Shown piece after piece: positions 38,661 through 48,511 of a DNA stretch of 64,000 nt. The notes beneath the pieces are model-generated. The model ran no database searches. It was not told where the DNA came from and saw only the letters and a program-made list of their open reading frames with translations. The stretch covers positions 1-64,000 of the forward strand of contig NZ_KB904332.1 in the NCBI RefSeq assembly GCF_000379965.1. The letters are read 5' to 3'. This stretch comes from Hoylesella nanceiensis DSM 19126 = JCM 15639. GTDB taxonomy: Bacteria > Bacteroidota > Bacteroidia > Bacteroidales > Bacteroidaceae. Numbering within the stretch: the first letter of the stretch is position 1; each line of letters opens with the position of its first letter. A program made the translations under genes and the position numbers.

Positions 38661-41600
38661 ATGGAAGATTTCGTTCACTTACACGTACATACTTACTATT
38701 CTATTCTGGACGGACAGTCGAATATTCAGAAGTTAGTTGATAAGGCAATTAACGACGGAATGCGTGGTTTGGCCATCACAGACCATGGAAACATGTTCGG
38801 AATAAAAGAATTTTACAACTACTGTAACAAGGTAAACGGCAAGAGAAAAGAAGAGGGTTTGCCCCCTTTTAAACCTATTCTTGGCTGTGAGATGTATGTT
38901 GCAAGAAATAAAAAAGAAAGCAAGATCAAGGAAAATGGTGACATGGGAGGTAAACACCTCATTGTTCTTGCAAAGAATCTCCAAGGGTATAAAAACCTCA
39001 TTAAATTGGTTTCACGCTCTTGGGTTGATGGCTTTTACATGCGTCCACGTACCGATCACGAGGATTTGGAGCGCTATCACGAAGGACTAATTGTGTGTTC
39101 GGCATGTATTGCGGGCGAAGTTCCATCTAAAGTATTGAAAGGTGACTACGAAGGAGCACGTGAAGCGGCTCGCTGGTTCAAGCGAGTTTTCGGCGATGAT
39201 TATTATCTTGAGCTTCAAAGACATGAGGTTAAGGATCCTAGTCTGCGTGCAAATAGACAAACATATCCACTCCAACAAAAGGCAAATCAAGCCTTATTAG
39301 AGATTGCTAAGGAGCTTGACATCAAGGTTGTGTGCACCAATGACGTGCATTTTATCGAGAAAGACGATGCAGAAGCGCACGACCATCTTATCTGTTTGTC
39401 TACCAACAAGGACTTGAACGATCCCAATCGTCTTCTATATACAAAGCAAGAGTGGTTTAAATCGAAAGAGGAAATGAACGAAGTGTTTGGAGATTTGCCT
39501 GAAGCAATGCGCAACACTTGCGAAATTTTGGACAAGATAGAACTCTATTCGATTGACAATGCCCCCATTATGCCTTTCTATCCTATTCCAGAAGACTTCG
39601 GAACGGAAGAGGCTTTGCGCCAATCTATTTCTGAAGAGGATCTCTTTAAGGAGTTTACTTCTGATGAAAACGGACAGAACCAACTACCTCTTGAAGAGGG
39701 AAAGAAGAAGATTGAGAAGTTAGGAGGTATTGAAAAACTATACAGAATTAAGTTTGAAGCCGACTATTTAGCTAAACTTGCCTATGATGGAGCAAAGAAG
39801 TTATATGGCGAACCTTTAACAGATGAGGTGGACGAGCGTATTAAGTTCGAGCTACATATCATGAAAACAATGGGTTTCCCTGGCTATTTCTTGATCGTAC
39901 AAGACTTCATTAACACCGCAAGAAACGAACTTGGGGTGATGGTTGGACCTGGAAGAGGATCCGCAGCAGGCTCTGTTGTGGCCTATTGTTTAGGTATTAC
40001 GAAGATAGACCCCATCAAATACGATTTGCTTTTTGAGCGTTTCTTGAACCCCGATCGTATCTCTTTGCCTGATATTGATACCGACTTCGATGACGACGGT
40101 CGTGGACTTGTGCTCGAATGGGTTGAAAATAAATACGGACACGAGAACTGTGCGCACATTATTACATACGGAACGATGGCCACAAAGAACTCTTTAAAAG
40201 ACGTTGCACGTGTGGAAAGGGTTCCATTAGACCAAGCGAACTACCTATGTAAGAGCATTCCTGACAAGCTTCCCAATGATCTTAAGATGAATTTAACGAA
40301 CGCTGTGGCTTCAATTCCAGAGCTTAAGCAAGCGGAAGAATCACCAGACGAGAAGGTTCGAAATACAATTAAGTATGCAAAGAAGCTCGAAGGAACCGTA
40401 AGAGGAACGGGTGTACATGCCTGTGGCTTTATTATTTGTAGAGACCCGATTAGCGATTGGGTTCCTATCTCTGTGGCAGAAGACAAAACAGACCCTGGAC
40501 ATAAGTTGCGATGTACGCAATATGACGGTCATGTTATCGAGGATACAGGACTTATTAAGATGGACTTCTTGGGCTTAAAAACCCTTTCTATCTTAAAAGA
40601 AGCGGTGGATAACATTCAATTCACCAAAGGCATTAAGATCGATTTGGATAACATTCCTATCGATGATGCGTTGACTTACGAGTTGTATTCGGCAGGAAAA
40701 ACTATTGGAACTTTCCAGTTTGAGTCGCCAGGCATGCAGAAACACTTGCGTTCTTTGCAGCCAACTGTGTTTGAAGACCTCATCGCTATGAACGCATTAT
40801 ATCGTCCAGGACCAATGGATTACATTCCTGATTTCATTGAAAGAAAGAAAGATCCGAGCAAGATTCAATACGATATTCCTTGTATGGAGAAGTATCTTAA
40901 GGATACATACGGCATCACTGTGTATCAAGAACAGGTGATGTTGCTTGCAAGACAGCTTGCAGGTTTCACACGAGGACAAAGTGATACGCTCCGAAAAGCA
41001 ATGGGTAAGAAACTTATTGCACAGATGGATAAGCTCGAAACCTTGTTTTATGAGGGCGGAGTGAAGAATGGTCACGATCAAAAAGTGTTGAATAAGATTT
41101 GGGAAGACTGGAAAAAGTTTGCCTCTTACGCTTTTAATAAGAGTCATGCAACATGCTATTCGTGGGTTTCTTTCCAAACTGCGTACCTAAAAGCACACTA
41201 TCCCGCCGAATATATGGCTGCCGTTCTGAGCCGAAACTTGAACAACATTACCGAAGTTATTAAGTTTATAGACGAGTGTAAGACTCTTGGTATCAAGGTA
41301 TTAGGACCTGACGTAAACGAAAGTAGACAGAAATTCAGTGCCAGCAAAGATGGAGTTATTCGCTTTGGACTATCTGCAATCAAGGGAATGGGCGACGCTG
41401 CGGCTCAATCTATCGTTGAAGAACGTACAAAAAATGGCCCTTATAAAAACATATACGACTTTATTGAGCGTGTAAATATCAATGCGGTCAACAAAAAAGC
41501 ACTTGAGCTTTTGGCGCTAAGTGGTGCTCTCGACGGATTTAAAGAATTGAAACGAGAACAATATCTCACCAAAAACATTAAGGGAGAACCATTTATCGAC

Positions 41601-42371
41601 CTTTTAGTTCGATATGGACAACGCTATCAAAGCGAGCAAAATCAATCGCAAAACTCACTCTTTGGCGGTGACGATGCTGCGGAAATACCTCACCCGACAC
41701 CTCCTGAATGGGAAGAATGGAGCCACATTGAGCTTTTAAATAGAGAGCGAGATTGCATCGGAATCTACCTTTCTGCTCATCCACTCGACGAGTTTAGCAT
41801 GGTAATTAACAACCTATGCAATGCCAATTGCAATGAACTTGCCGACAATTTGGCACTTGCTTCTAAAGAAAATGTAGCTCTTGGAGGAATTGTTACCTTA
41901 TCTGAAGCAAGAACAACAAAGAAAGGTTTGCCTTGTGGTTTTGTGACTATTGAAGATTTTAACGGCTCAGGTAGACTTGCTTTGTTTGGTGAAGACTGGG
42001 CTAAATGGCAAGGAATGTTGCAAGAAGGCTATCCCATTTTGGTGCGAGGAAAGTCTACTCAAAGGTTTAGAAATAGCGATGTTTATGACTTTAAGGTAAG
42101 TGATATAAAGCTATTGCAAACCGTTAGAGACACTGAAATACAGAAAATTACACTCGCTATCGATAGTAATGATATCAATGAGAACCTTGTTACCGACATC
42201 GTTACACTTGCCGAGGAAAACAAAGGCAAGGTTGAATTGTGTTTTCAGATTATAGATAAAGAACATAACACAAAGCTAACGATGCGCTCGCAGACACAAG
42301 GTGTGGACCTAACTCGTTACTTTATGCGTTATATTGAGCAGAGTGAACAAATAGAATATCACATAAATTAA
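38661..42371 (+). CDS. dnaE: DNA polymerase III alpha subunit
   Basis: A 1236-residue replicative polymerase. The PHP domain opens with VHLHVHTYYSILDG. The palm with catalytic aspartates is PDIDTDFDDDGRG at about 472-484, preceded by GPGRGSAAGSVVAY. The finger region, helix-hairpin-helix and C-terminal OB domain (about 1050-1140) follow in order. Length is normal for DnaE1. It is divergent from psd. Confidence 0.97.
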   Translation: MEDFVHLHVHTYYSILDGQSNIQKLVDKAINDGMRGLAITDHGNMFGIKEFYNYCNKVNGKRKEEGLPPFKPILGCEMYVARNKKESKIKENGDMGGKHLIVLAKNLQGYKNLIKLVSRSWVDGFYMRPRTDHEDLERYHEGLIVCSACIAGEVPSKVLKGDYEGAREAARWFKRVFGDDYYLELQRHEVKDPSLRANRQTYPLQQKANQALLEIAKELDIKVVCTNDVHFIEKDDAEAHDHLICLSTNKDLNDPNRLLYTKQEWFKSKEEMNEVFGDLPEAMRNTCEILDKIELYSIDNAPIMPFYPIPEDFGTEEALRQSISEEDLFKEFTSDENGQNQLPLEEGKKKIEKLGGIEKLYRIKFEADYLAKLAYDGAKKLYGEPLTDEVDERIKFELHIMKTMGFPGYFLIVQDFINTARNELGVMVGPGRGSAAGSVVAYCLGITKIDPIKYDLLFERFLNPDRISLPDIDTDFDDDGRGLVLEWVENKYGHENCAHIITYGTMATKNSLKDVARVERVPLDQANYLCKSIPDKLPNDLKMNLTNAVASIPELKQAEESPDEKVRNTIKYAKKLEGTVRGTGVHACGFIICRDPISDWVPISVAEDKTDPGHKLRCTQYDGHVIEDTGLIKMDFLGLKTLSILKEAVDNIQFTKGIKIDLDNIPIDDALTYELYSAGKTIGTFQFESPGMQKHLRSLQPTVFEDLIAMNALYRPGPMDYIPDFIERKKDPSKIQYDIPCMEKYLKDTYGITVYQEQVMLLARQLAGFTRGQSDTLRKAMGKKLIAQMDKLETLFYEGGVKNGHDQKVLNKIWEDWKKFASYAFNKSHATCYSWVSFQTAYLKAHYPAEYMAAVLSRNLNNITEVIKFIDECKTLGIKVLGPDVNESRQKFSASKDGVIRFGLSAIKGMGDAAAQSIVEERTKNGPYKNIYDFIERVNINAVNKKALELLALSGALDGFKELKREQYLTKNIKGEPFIDLLVRYGQRYQSEQNQSQNSLFGGDDAAEIPHPTPPEWEEWSHIELLNRERDCIGIYLSAHPLDEFSMVINNLCNANCNELADNLALASKENVALGGIVTLSEARTTKKGLPCGFVTIEDFNGSGRLALFGEDWAKWQGMLQEGYPILVRGKSTQRFRNSDVYDFKVSDIKLLQTVRDTEIQKITLAIDSNDINENLVTDIVTLAEENKGKVELCFQIIDKEHNTKLTMRSQTQGVDLTRYFMRYIEQSEQIEYHIN

Positions 42372-42426
42372 ATACTTTGGCATAATGTTTGCCGTAAGAC
42401 TAATATCAAATTAAAAAAAACAGATT

Positions 42427-42741
42427 ATGGAAGTAAAGATTACAAGCGAAAATTTTAAAGAGTATAGAAATGGTGATTTACCATTAGTAGTTGACCTTTG
42501 GGCACCATGGTGTGGTCCTTGTAGAATGGTAGGACCAGTTATTTCTGAGTTAGCAAACGACTATGACGGTAAGATTGTTGTAGGAAAATGCGACGTAGAT
42601 GAGAATGATGAGGTTGCAATTGAGTTTGGTGTACGCAGTATTCCAACAATATTGTTCTTCAAAAATGGCGAATTGGTTGACAAGTTCGTTGGTGCTGCAT
42701 CAAAAGCAACACTTGATGAAAAGTTCCAAGCATTGCTATAA
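42427..42741 (+). CDS. trxA: Thioredoxin
   Basis: A 104-residue protein disulfide reductase with the active site WCGPC (Trp28, Cys29, Cys32) in VVDLWAPWCGPCRM and the conserved cis-proline segment VRSIPTILFF. It is downstream of dnaE by 55 bases and ends at a strong terminator. Confidence 0.97.
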   Translation: MEVKITSENFKEYRNGDLPLVVDLWAPWCGPCRMVGPVISELANDYDGKIVVGKCDVDENDEVAIEFGVRSIPTILFFKNGELVDKFVGAASKATLDEKFQALL

Positions 42742-42769
42742 GAAATTATTTATTCAATAAATAAAGATG

Positions 42770-42801
42770 AAAGTCTGCCAAGTTATTCTTGGCAGACTTT
42801 T
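42770..42801 (+). terminator. Terminator after trxA
   Basis: AAAGTCTGCCAAG pairs with CTTGGCAGACTTT around a 5-base loop, followed by T-rich sequence. Confidence 0.92.
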
Positions 42802-42814
42802 CTTTTTATATTTA

Positions 42815-42968
42815 AACTTTCAATTGGTTATAACGCAAAAGTAATGCTTTCGTATTCCAAAAGCATTACTTTTACCACTCAAAAACATTGATTTTATCTT
42901 CTAAATACATTGCTATTATATCCAACATACAATTATTATGTATGGATAGCAATGCCTTTTTAAAATTA
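42815..42968. repeat. 22-base-period intergenic array E (5-7 units, most degenerate)
   Basis: Clear units start at 42837, 42859, 42881, 42903 and 42925. Weaker ones lie at 42815 and about 42947, where the register slips by two. The array begins just after the trxA terminator. Confidence 0.82.
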
Positions 42969-43081
42969 TTTAGAGCGATTTATCGATGTAGGCGAATAAA
43001 AAAAATAGTTTCATTAACGATATAACTCTCCCTGTATAGAGCTTTTTCTATACAAACGTCATCGTCAAAGTACTTTATTTT

Positions 43082-43252
43082 TTAGATTTCTCCAGCACCA
43101 CCGTCTACTTCTTTATCTGCATTCCAGCCACCCTCACTACTATTTTTATCTGGAGTTACAGTTGCACAGATAAGAGAATAGTTCTCCATTGCTAAACGTT
43201 GACATGTTGGTGCGATATAAAATGCTTTCATAAAGTTATTCTTTATTGTCAT
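43082..43252 (-). CDS. Small peptide, 49 or 56 residues, with Gly/Asp-rich tail
   Basis: An open frame too short for usual listing. From 43252 it gives 56 residues beginning MTIKNN; from 43231 it gives 49 beginning MKAFYIAPTCQRL. The tail is SSEGGWNADKEVDGGAGEI. Short peptides of this build, with a MKxxYIxP-like start and a Gly/Trp/Asp tail, are common and mostly unstudied in Prevotella. There is no clear signal peptide. Function unknown; coding status is inferred from the composition and likeness to that peptide type. Confidence 0.6.
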   Translation of the reverse strand: MTIKNNFMKAFYIAPTCQRLAMENYSLICATVTPDKNSSEGGWNADKEVDGGAGEI

Positions 43253-43707
43253 AATTCTAATATTTTTTTAAGACACAGAGACAGGCAAATTACAACATTG
43301 TTATCCTGCAAAAAGTCTGCATCATTGTTATTAATTCGTATTATAATAGCTTTTCTGTGCCTAATTTATTGTGCACAATTTGCGTATTCACAAACAAAGT
43401 CTTATATTTTAAACCAATTCTTTTGGTATTATTATTCTTAATAAAACCAATATTGCCACTTTCCTTTGAAAGTTTTTCATCTGTTTGAAATGCAAAGGTC
43501 GCAATTATTTGTGAGATTACAATGCTTTTCTTAAAAAAAAACACCAAAACATGAATGAAATAAATTTATATCAATTAATTATCACCCTACCATAAATATT
43601 TTCATAAGGCCTCTCTGCTTAGAATATTCAACACTACACATAGAAAAAAATGTCGGATGAACTACCTCTTAGAAGAAGTATCAACCAATATTGTGGCATA
43701 TTTATAC
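43253..43707. other. Gene-free stretch upstream of the small peptide
   Basis: Very AT-rich. One + strand frame at 43199-43441 overlaps the peptide gene and has no family resemblance, so I treat it as chance. No hairpin or array is clear. Confidence 0.4.
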
Positions 43708-44289
43708 TTAGGTAATCGGGAGAGTCTCTTCTCTTGGAACTTGAAGCATTCCGTCTGCGCCATGTAGAGATTTGAGTCTTTGAATCTCTTCTATGAGCAT
43801 CTCAGAAAAGCTATTCCACTCTTTGAGTGGAGTTGCATCTCGCCGAGCACAATAATATACTTTATCAGAATCATCCTTCATGTATAAGCGAGAACCATCT
43901 TTGCTATAAGAGGCAAAAAAGAAACAACTCTTATCTGCATTTTTAGGACGTTCGTACACATTAGGAACCAATAAATCAAATGGACCTTGAATGCCCAGTT
44001 TCCTGTTTATGCTTCCTTGGTGTCCGTAGAGAGAGAGCCCTCTATGGAATATGTAAAGCCCATTGCTAACATGGGTGAGAAATGTTCTATATTGGCAAAG
44101 GATTTCTCTTCCAATATTTTGTTCCACCAGTGCAAGTCGCTCTTCTGTAAGGGGTGCAAATATATAGATATTATATGCCTCTGGTGCTATCTGAGGAATA
44201 TGTCCATATCTTGAAACCACCTCCTCTTCTACAGCCCCTAGGGCTTTTTGCTCTTTTATCAGAACTTGTATGTATCTTATATACTCCAT
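43708..44289 (-). CDS. SMI1/KNR4 (SUKH) family immunity-like protein
   Basis: A 193-residue protein with the SUKH core: EERLALVEQNIGREI, YRTFLTHVSNGLYIFHRGLSLYG, and DLLVPNVYERP. In bacteria this family mostly protects against polymorphic toxins such as nucleases and deaminases. No toxin gene lies beside it, so it may be an orphan immunity gene or have a housekeeping role. It stands alone on the - strand in an AT-rich, gene-poor region. Confidence 0.75.
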   Translation of the reverse strand: MEYIRYIQVLIKEQKALGAVEEEVVSRYGHIPQIAPEAYNIYIFAPLTEERLALVEQNIGREILCQYRTFLTHVSNGLYIFHRGLSLYGHQGSINRKLGIQGPFDLLVPNVYERPKNADKSCFFFASYSKDGSRLYMKDDSDKVYYCARRDATPLKEWNSFSEMLIEEIQRLKSLHGADGMLQVPREETLPIT

Positions 44290-44731
44290 AATTACTATGT
44301 TATAAAATAAGGATATTTAGAATTTTCCTAACTAATTGTTTCCAGTGTGATATATTATTTGTACGTTGTCAAGCAAAAGTGCACAACTGCAAATATAGTT
44401 ATTTACTCTGATATTTCATTGTTTTATTATCAAAATGGCTCTTCCAAAATTTGGAGTGATGCTATGATGTCCTTTATGCTACTTGTTAGTAAAGAAAATT
44501 TGCAAATAGTTCATTATAAGCTTTTGTAGCGTGTATAACCCATGTGTGTACAACAACTATTTTCGTAATCTTTAAATTAGTAATTTGTATTCTTTAATAT
44601 CAGTAAACAAAGGGGATGTAAAAGTATATAACTTTGTAAAAGTTATTGATAATCAGATATTAAAAACTATCACTCCAAAATCCCGAAGACCCTAAAAGTT
44701 ATCACTTCCCAACTCCCCAAAAACAGGATAA

Positions 44732-44830
44732 ACTATAGCGATAGAAAAGAATCCAAGAATTGATCAAGAAATAGTTAATCACTTTATTCACCGCATTGAC
44801 CTCGAAGAAGAGCGTATGCGAAAAGAATAA
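44732..44830 (+). pseudogene. Possible relic of a coding region
   Basis: A 32-codon frame without a start reads like protein (NPRIDQEIVNHFIHRI, then LEEERMRKE) and ends at a stop. A stop also lies directly before it. The rest of this 698-base gap shows nothing else except the terminator at 44866. The identity of the parent gene is unknown. Confidence 0.25.
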
Positions 44831-44865
44831 GCACAAGAATAGAATAAGAAAAGATACATAACTTA

Positions 44866-44900
44866 AAAGGTGTGATGCTAAAATTTTGCATCACACCTTT
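44866..44900. terminator. Terminator at the end of the sulfatase gene
   Basis: A perfect 10-pair stem, GGTGTGATGC with GCATCACACC, is flanked by A and T runs on both sides and can act in both directions. Confidence 0.88.
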
Positions 44901-44987
44901 CTATTTGACATACTGGCATACGCCCATTATATTTCATTTGCATCAAATTGAAACAACAATCTATTTCAGCTATTATTGCATAAAACA

Positions 44988-46523
44988 TCATTCATCGGGC
45001 CAAGCACATGGTTTCGACGTTGCTGTTACAACGGGTCTTTGAGCATTCATTTGCCTTAGTTTCTTGCCAAGGATAGACGATAGCTCTTTTACTTTTGAAG
45101 GATTAGCATGAACTAAGTTGTTGTTTTCACCAATATCTTGCGGAATGTTATACAATTCTTTCTCGCCTGTTTCATAATTGTATATCAATTTCCAATCTCC
45201 TTGACGTATTGCACAATTCAAGTTGATACCAGGTCCTGTGTTTCCCCAAATATTTGGGAAGTTCCAAATAATGCTCCTCTTATTAAATTCGGCTTCATTC
45301 TTACCCTCAAGAAGTGGCACCATATCCTTTCCATCAACTATTTGTGGCACCTTATAGTCGTTAACCTGTGCCATATGAAGTAGTGTTGGGAAAAGATCCT
45401 CAATCATTATACTTGTATTATTGCGTGTATCGGGCTTTACAACTCCATTCCACTTCACCATAAATGGCACTCGAATGCCACCTTCATACATTGATCCTTT
45501 ACCGCATTTTAGTGGTGAATTCTGCGTATATAGAGGTCCTTCACGCCACTCTTGCGATGTTGCCAAGCCCCCATTGTCGCCTAAAAATACAATAATGGTG
45601 TTTTTCGCCTCGTCATTTTTGTCCAACCAGTCCATAATATCGCCCAAACTTTTATCCATTCCCTCAACTAATGAGGCGTAGGCAGCGTCTTTATCAGACA
45701 GACCTTTGCGCACATATTTGGGGAAGAAACGCATATCTTTGTCGATAGGGATATGCACCGCATAATGAGACATATAGAGATAGAAGGGCTGATCGTATTT
45801 CTTTGCCTTGTCGAGAGCCTTTATTGCTTCTTTAGTTAGTGCCTCGGTGACAAACGTTCCCGTTCCCCAATAATCTTGAAGTCCAGGTATTGAGTTAAGA
45901 GCATAAGCCTTTCCGTCACGTGTATGACCATAATTTCGCTCGCTTAAATAGGTTGCAAGCCCTCCAGCTGCTGTTCCTGTGATATTGACATTGAAGCCAA
46001 AATGACATGGATTTTCACCCGGAGTATCGATAGCTCCCCAGTGTGCTTTACCACAATGTATGGTGTGATAACCACTATCTTTTAGCAATTGGACGAAAGA
46101 GGTGGCAGAAGCAGTGTGCGGAACGGTTGCAACTTGGGCAATTCCATTGTAGTTCCAATCGGGAAGGCTTATGGTTTTGCTTTTATCATCAGTGGGTTTA
46201 TCTCGTTGTAAGGTCCAGTTGGTAACACGATGTCGTGCCATATTCATACCTGTCATTAAGCTACAACGAGTCGGAGAGCTCACAGGACAAGTGTAAGCCT
46301 GCGTAAACATAACGCCTTGCTTTGCTAATCGCTCCATATTAGGAGTCTCATACATCTCGTTATACTTTGTTTTCTGGTTCCAAAATGGCAGAGATGTGTC
46401 TTGCCAACCCATATCATCAACAATAAAAACAATGATATTAGGACGATTGTTTTGTCGTGCATACAAGCTTCCATACCCTACAAAGGAGGTAGTTGCTATT
46501 GCTGCTAGAAGTTTTTTATTCAT
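44988..46523 (-). CDS. Sulfatase, serine type
   Basis: A 511-residue secreted arylsulfatase-family enzyme that removes sulfate from glycans. The signal peptide ends near residue 22. Metal ligands Asp36-Asp37 are in FIVDDMGWQD. The formylglycine site is SSPTR with Ser82 at the modified position, so the enzyme needs an anSME-type radical SAM maturase, which is not in this window. GDNGG near the middle is another active-site motif. There is no SusC/SusD or partner hydrolase next to it. Confidence 0.92.
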   Translation of the reverse strand: MNKKLLAAIATTSFVGYGSLYARQNNRPNIIVFIVDDMGWQDTSLPFWNQKTKYNEMYETPNMERLAKQGVMFTQAYTCPVSSPTRCSLMTGMNMARHRVTNWTLQRDKPTDDKSKTISLPDWNYNGIAQVATVPHTASATSFVQLLKDSGYHTIHCGKAHWGAIDTPGENPCHFGFNVNITGTAAGGLATYLSERNYGHTRDGKAYALNSIPGLQDYWGTGTFVTEALTKEAIKALDKAKKYDQPFYLYMSHYAVHIPIDKDMRFFPKYVRKGLSDKDAAYASLVEGMDKSLGDIMDWLDKNDEAKNTIIVFLGDNGGLATSQEWREGPLYTQNSPLKCGKGSMYEGGIRVPFMVKWNGVVKPDTRNNTSIMIEDLFPTLLHMAQVNDYKVPQIVDGKDMVPLLEGKNEAEFNKRSIIWNFPNIWGNTGPGINLNCAIRQGDWKLIYNYETGEKELYNIPQDIGENNNLVHANPSKVKELSSILGKKLRQMNAQRPVVTATSKPCAWPDE

Positions 46524-46862
46524 ATTTATGTTCTTTCAGTAGGTCTACAATCAATCTATATCCATATCTTGGGCATAGAAACTCTTTGCTTCCCACCTAC
46601 TATTCTACTATACTTATAGTGGTATATAATTGTTTAAGTCTGCAACTTTGGCTATTTGTTTCTGCCCATTGCATCGTGTCAAATAAAAGTTACTATTGCA
46701 AATTTAAGTATTTGCTTTGATATTCATTATCTTATTTCTATAAAATCTACTGCAATTTGATTTTTATAAGGATTTATTTCTCACTATAAGGCAAAGAAAA
46801 AGGGCAAGAAACATAAACTGTTTCTCGCCCTAAATACTTAAAACTAATTATTTATTACGTTC
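46524..46862. other. Gap upstream of the sulfatase gene
   Basis: No gene. It contains the terminator at 46801 and the AT-rich upstream region of the sulfatase. Confidence 0.5.
46801..46831 (-). terminator. Terminator of the coiled-coil lipoprotein gene
   Basis: AGGGCGAGAAACA pairs with TGTTTCTTGCCCT (one mismatch), followed on the - strand by TTTTT. Confidence 0.8.
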
Positions 46863-47719
46863 TTATTTTACAAGAACTACAAGATATTTGCTTGTGCTCC
46901 AGAACAATTCTGGATTGGTAATGCGCAATACATATTGGTTGCTTGCATCTTGAGAAAGCTTGTAACTGTCTGCAGGGTGAACGGTTAAGATCTTCGCAGA
47001 CTTTGTATATAGCTTGATTTCTTTATCTACTCTAATATCTATTTTGGTGAAATAGTTCTTATTAAAGTTAGATTGCATAAGCTTACCATCAGCTAAAATG
47101 CGTTGTTCTTTAAGCTCTTTCTTTGTACCAAACACATACCATGCAGTGTTAAGTTGCTTGTCTTGTGTGTTAATGGTCTCTGTTTTCTTGTTCGATTCCT
47201 CTGTAAGTTCGTTTACACTTGTGTTAAGTGTGCCGATAGTTTCATCGAGTTCTGCAATGTGAATGTCTTTAGCACTAAGCTCAGCACGTAGCTGTTTCAA
47301 TTGCATCTCTTTGTCTTCGATTTGTTGCATCAACGAGCTTATGGTCTTCTTGAACTGATCTCCTTTGAAAGAACTTTCACGAAGTTGTTGGCGAAGCTTT
47401 TGAATGAGCTCACGATTGCGAGTCATTGTTGTAGAGATAAATTGTATATTCTCTTTAATCTGAGTAGACTTGTTAGCTCCTTCTCCGTCTTTCACGATAT
47501 TTACTCTATTCTCAGCTTCGTTAATTCACGCAATCCTTCTTGAATTTCGTTGATGGTTCCCATCATATCGTTTATCTCATTGTCCTTTTGTTCAATGATT
47601 CTAGAAAGCGAGTCGCTTTGTTCTAGTCCGTCATCTTTACTATTTTTCTTATCACCATTACAACTGTAAAGAGTGAATACACCTATGGCTAATGCCATAA
47701 ATAATACTTTTTTCATCAT
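46863..47719 (-). pseudogene. Coiled-coil lipoprotein split by a one-base deletion
   Basis: Two adjacent frames (47719-47501 and 47495-46863) make one protein of about 285 residues. The first has a lipobox (LYSC) and ends GLRELTKLRIE. Adding one base near 47525 continues it as INEAENRVNIVKDGEGANKS into the second frame, which is the sequence found in Bacteroidales homologues as I remember them. The protein has a long coiled coil (about 60-160) and a beta-rich C-terminal domain (TKIDIRVDKEIKLYTKSAKIL). It is probably an envelope structural protein. The break may be a sequencing error. Confidence 0.85.
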
Positions 47720-47740
47720 ATAGATTCCTTTCTTTAGGGA

Positions 47741-48418
47741 TTATTTACTATCTTTTCCTGCTAAAACAATAACGATTTCGCCCCTTGGAGCTTTCTCATC
47801 GAAATGCGCTTTCACCTCACTTAGGGTACCTCTTACGCTTTCTTCGTGCAGTTTAGATATCTCTCGGCATACAGAAACCTGTCTTTCGGGTCCAAAGACC
47901 TCTACAAATTGACCAAGAGTCTTTACTAATCGATGGGGAGACTCATAGAATATCATTGTTCTATGCTCGTCAACAAGCGAGTTTATCAACGTTTGTCTTC
48001 CCTTCTTTTGAGGCAAAAAGCCTTCAAAGCAGAATTTATCGCAAGGCAATCCCGATGCCACTATGGCAGGAATACAGGCTGTTGCGCCTGGCAAACACTG
48101 CACTTCGATATCGTTTCGGGCAGCTTCTCGAGCTAAATAAAAGCCTGGATCGCTTATACCAGGAGTGCCTGCGTCGCTTATAAGAGCTATATTTTGACCT
48201 GCTTTAAGGCGTTCGATGATTCCTTTTGATGTCCCATGTTCGTTATATTTGTGATGAGATAACAAGTGATTTTTGATATCGAAATGCTTTAAAAGCATGC
48301 CAGAAGTCCGAGTATCTTCGGCTAAAACCAAGTCAACTTCTTTTAATACACGCACTGCTCTGAATGTCATGTCTTCCATGTTTCCCACTGGTGTGGGTAC
48401 AATATATAGGATTCCCAT
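47741..48418 (-). CDS. rsmI: 16S rRNA 2'-O-methyltransferase RsmI
   Basis: A 225-residue enzyme that methylates the ribose of C1402 in 16S rRNA. The start MGILYIVPTPVGNMEDMT is the family N terminus, so I use the ATG at 48418 and not the one 36 bases upstream. ALISDAGTPGISDPG and the EEDTRTSG-like LAEDTRTSGMLL are core motifs. It is divergent from thymidine kinase. Confidence 0.95.
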   Translation of the reverse strand: MGILYIVPTPVGNMEDMTFRAVRVLKEVDLVLAEDTRTSGMLLKHFDIKNHLLSHHKYNEHGTSKGIIERLKAGQNIALISDAGTPGISDPGFYLAREAARNDIEVQCLPGATACIPAIVASGLPCDKFCFEGFLPQKKGRQTLINSLVDEHRTMIFYESPHRLVKTLGQFVEVFGPERQVSVCREISKLHEESVRGTLSEVKAHFDEKAPRGEIVIVLAGKDSK

Positions 48419-48472
48419 AGCATTTACAAAAATAGATAAATTATTATCATACACAAAAAAGACACAATATCT

Positions 48473-48504
48473 TTTGCATTTTTTAAATCGTCTTTGTACT
48501 TTTG
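48473..48504 (+). promoter_or_regulatory. Promoter of thymidine kinase
   Basis: TTTG at 48473-48476 and TACTTTTG at 48497-48504 are 20 bases apart, the full consensus. Transcription should start at about 48510-48512, directly at the start codon. Confidence 0.8.
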
Positions 48505-48511
48505 CAGTAAT

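Noticed and set aside
43199-43441. 80-residue + strand protein
   Set aside because: It overlaps the better-supported small peptide on the other strand and has no recognisable features.
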